Shown: piece after piece, positions 6,739 to 7,535 of the stretch
Layout: every line of letters starts with the position of its first letter
How positions within the stretch are numbered: the first letter of the stretch is position 1
Program-made: the position numbers and the translations under genes
Notes under the pieces: model-generated
Databases searched by the model: none
The model's input: only the letters and a program-made list of their open reading frames with translations
What the model was told of the DNA's origin: nothing
NCBI GenBank assembly: GCA_024226105.1
Contig: JAAELZ010000140.1
Span: forward strand, 1-7,535
Direction: 5' to 3'
Source of the DNA: Pseudomonadota bacterium
GTDB taxonomy: Bacteria > Pseudomonadota > Gammaproteobacteria > Arenicellales > Poriferihabitantaceae
DNA: 7,535 bases

Positions 6739-7365
6739 GTGTACAAAATACTTATCAGTTCGTTTGTTTTTGCCACTATGGCATTTTCCCCGGTTTTCGC
6801 ACAAAACAGCGTCGACCATCTTAAACGCTTTTTAAGCGAGGTCAAGGCCTACAATGCCGAATTCGATCAGGTGGTACTGGATGAAAACCTTCGGCAAATT
6901 GACGAAGCCGGTGGAACACTCACCATCCTGCGTCCCGGGCGTTTTCGCTGGGACTATTATCCACCTGCCGAACAGCAAATTATTGGTGATGGTGAAAAAG
7001 TCTGGATTTATGACCTTGAGCTCAGGCAGGTTATCGTGCGTGATCAACAGGCTTCCCTCGGGCAGACACCGGCCATATTGCTGGCAGGCGAAAATGCCAA
7101 TTTGAGCCATTACAAGCTTGATGACCGTGGCCAGCAGGGTGCTGTGCAATGGGTAAAGATTATCCCGAGAGCGGATTCATCCGGTTTTGAGGATATCCAG
7201 GTCGGGTTCATAGACTCTGCTTTGAGCGTGATGGTTCTGGTGGACGGGCTTGGGCAAACCACCCGCATTAATTTTAATAATGGTACGGAGAACCCGTCTT
7301 TACCGGCCGAGCAATTTATGTTCGTACCGCCCGATGATATAGACGTAATCGACGAGACCCAGTAA
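6739..7365 (+). CDS. lolA: Outer-membrane lipoprotein carrier protein LolA
   Basis: Periplasmic chaperone that takes lipoproteins from the inner-membrane LolCDE complex and delivers them to LolB at the outer membrane. With the GTG start at 6739 it has 208 residues, normal for LolA. A signal peptide is clear: Lys3, a hydrophobic core (ILISSFVFATMAF) and a likely cleavage after VFA at residue 21. The mature part shows the LolA signature RPGRFRWDYYPPAEQQI (about 65-81; the Arg-rich strand lines the lipid-binding cavity), then DGEKVWIYD, and LGQTPAILLAG, matching the flexible lid region. The open frame extends back to 6628, but that extension puts polar sequence before the signal peptide and begins upstream of the predicted promoter. 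TTG at 6709 is another possible start. No clear Shine-Dalgarno precedes any of these. rarA follows after 16 bp, as in the E. coli lolA-rarA order. Confidence 0.93.
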   Translation: MYKILISSFVFATMAFSPVFAQNSVDHLKRFLSEVKAYNAEFDQVVLDENLRQIDEAGGTLTILRPGRFRWDYYPPAEQQIIGDGEKVWIYDLELRQVIVRDQQASLGQTPAILLAGENANLSHYKLDDRGQQGAVQWVKIIPRADSSGFEDIQVGFIDSALSVMVLVDGLGQTTRINFNNGTENPSLPAEQFMFVPPDDIDVIDETQ

Positions 7366-7381
7366 CCGTATTCGCCGATTG

Positions 7382-7535
7382 ATGTTAAAGCCCCTCGCCG
7401 AACGCCTGCGCCCCAAAACACTGGAAGAAGTTGTCGGGCAGAACCATATTCTGGCCCCGGGCCAACCCCTGTTCAACGCACTAAACGGCAAGGGTTTGCA
7501 TTCCATGATTCTGTGGGGCCCGCCCGGCACCGGCA
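7382..7535 (+). CDS. rarA: Replication-associated recombination protein A, RarA/MgsA (3' end missing)
   Basis: The first 51 codons of a AAA+ ATPase related to clamp loaders and RuvB/Mgs1/WRNIP1, which acts at stalled replication forks. The visible part begins MLKPLAERLRPKTLEEVVGQ, with the family's RPKTLEEVVGQ box at residues 10-20. It continues to SMILWGPPGTG, the start of the Walker A nucleotide-binding loop (WGPPGTG at 45-51), where the window ends. The ATG at 7382 is 16 bp after the lolA stop, so co-transcription with lolA is likely; an in-frame TTG lies directly before the ATG. No obvious ribosome-binding site is seen. In E. coli the order is lolA-rarA-serS, so serS would be expected beyond the right edge. 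Confidence 0.93.
   Translation, partial: MLKPLAERLRPKTLEEVVGQNHILAPGQPLFNALNGKGLHSMILWGPPGTG

Noticed and set aside
7110..7421. Minus-strand open frame opposite the lolA 3' end
   Set aside because: Antisense to lolA and the rarA start, with no protein-family signal.
1..7535. A novel defence, secretion or biosynthetic gene cluster spanning the window
   Set aside because: All seven genes fall in known housekeeping or repair families, strand changes are frequent, and functions do not connect; nothing supports a new multi-gene system.

Overview
The window looks like chromosomal DNA of a gammaproteobacterium. The evidence is the conserved lolA-rarA pair at the right end, the GspC-type inner-membrane protein with an AHIFG motif, and the ImuC/DnaE2 polymerase. 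Base composition is moderate (close to half G+C by eye) and no segment looks like a plasmid or phage. It holds seven genes, two of them cut by the window edges, and little non-coding DNA.

Layout. (1) 2-2149, plus strand: the C-terminal two thirds of the error-prone replicative-type polymerase DnaE2 (ImuC), entering from the left edge. (2) 2150-2417: a 268-bp gap between convergent genes. Most of it is a 147-bp nested palindrome (2182-2328) that looks like a MITE or repetitive extragenic element, perhaps with a target-site duplication. (3) 2418-4501, minus strand: a probable two-gene operon, tatD-family hydrolase then a MocR/AspT-type class Ic aminotransferase. A good sigma70-like promoter lies in front of the tatD gene. 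(4) 4688-5395, plus strand: a GspC-like protein with a membrane anchor and HR domain but no PDZ or coiled-coil domain. No other type II secretion gene is adjacent. (5) 5455-6579, minus strand: a phosphofructokinase with an unusual phosphoryl-donor loop. (6) 6739-7365 and 7382 to the right edge, plus strand: lolA (periplasmic lipoprotein carrier) and the start of rarA (replication-associated AAA+ ATPase).

Most genes act in unrelated pathways: DNA-damage tolerance (DnaE2, RarA), envelope biogenesis (LolA, GspC-like), central carbon and amino-acid metabolism (Pfk, aminotransferase) and nucleic-acid hydrolysis (TatD family). Strand changes are frequent: convergent at about 2150-2417 and 5396-5454, divergent at 4502-4687 and 6580-6738. 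I see no coherent new defence or biosynthetic system. The points most worth a second look are the palindromic mobile-like element, the GGGGT/PKTIDND combination in the phosphofructokinase with its charged insertion, and the stand-alone GspC-like protein.
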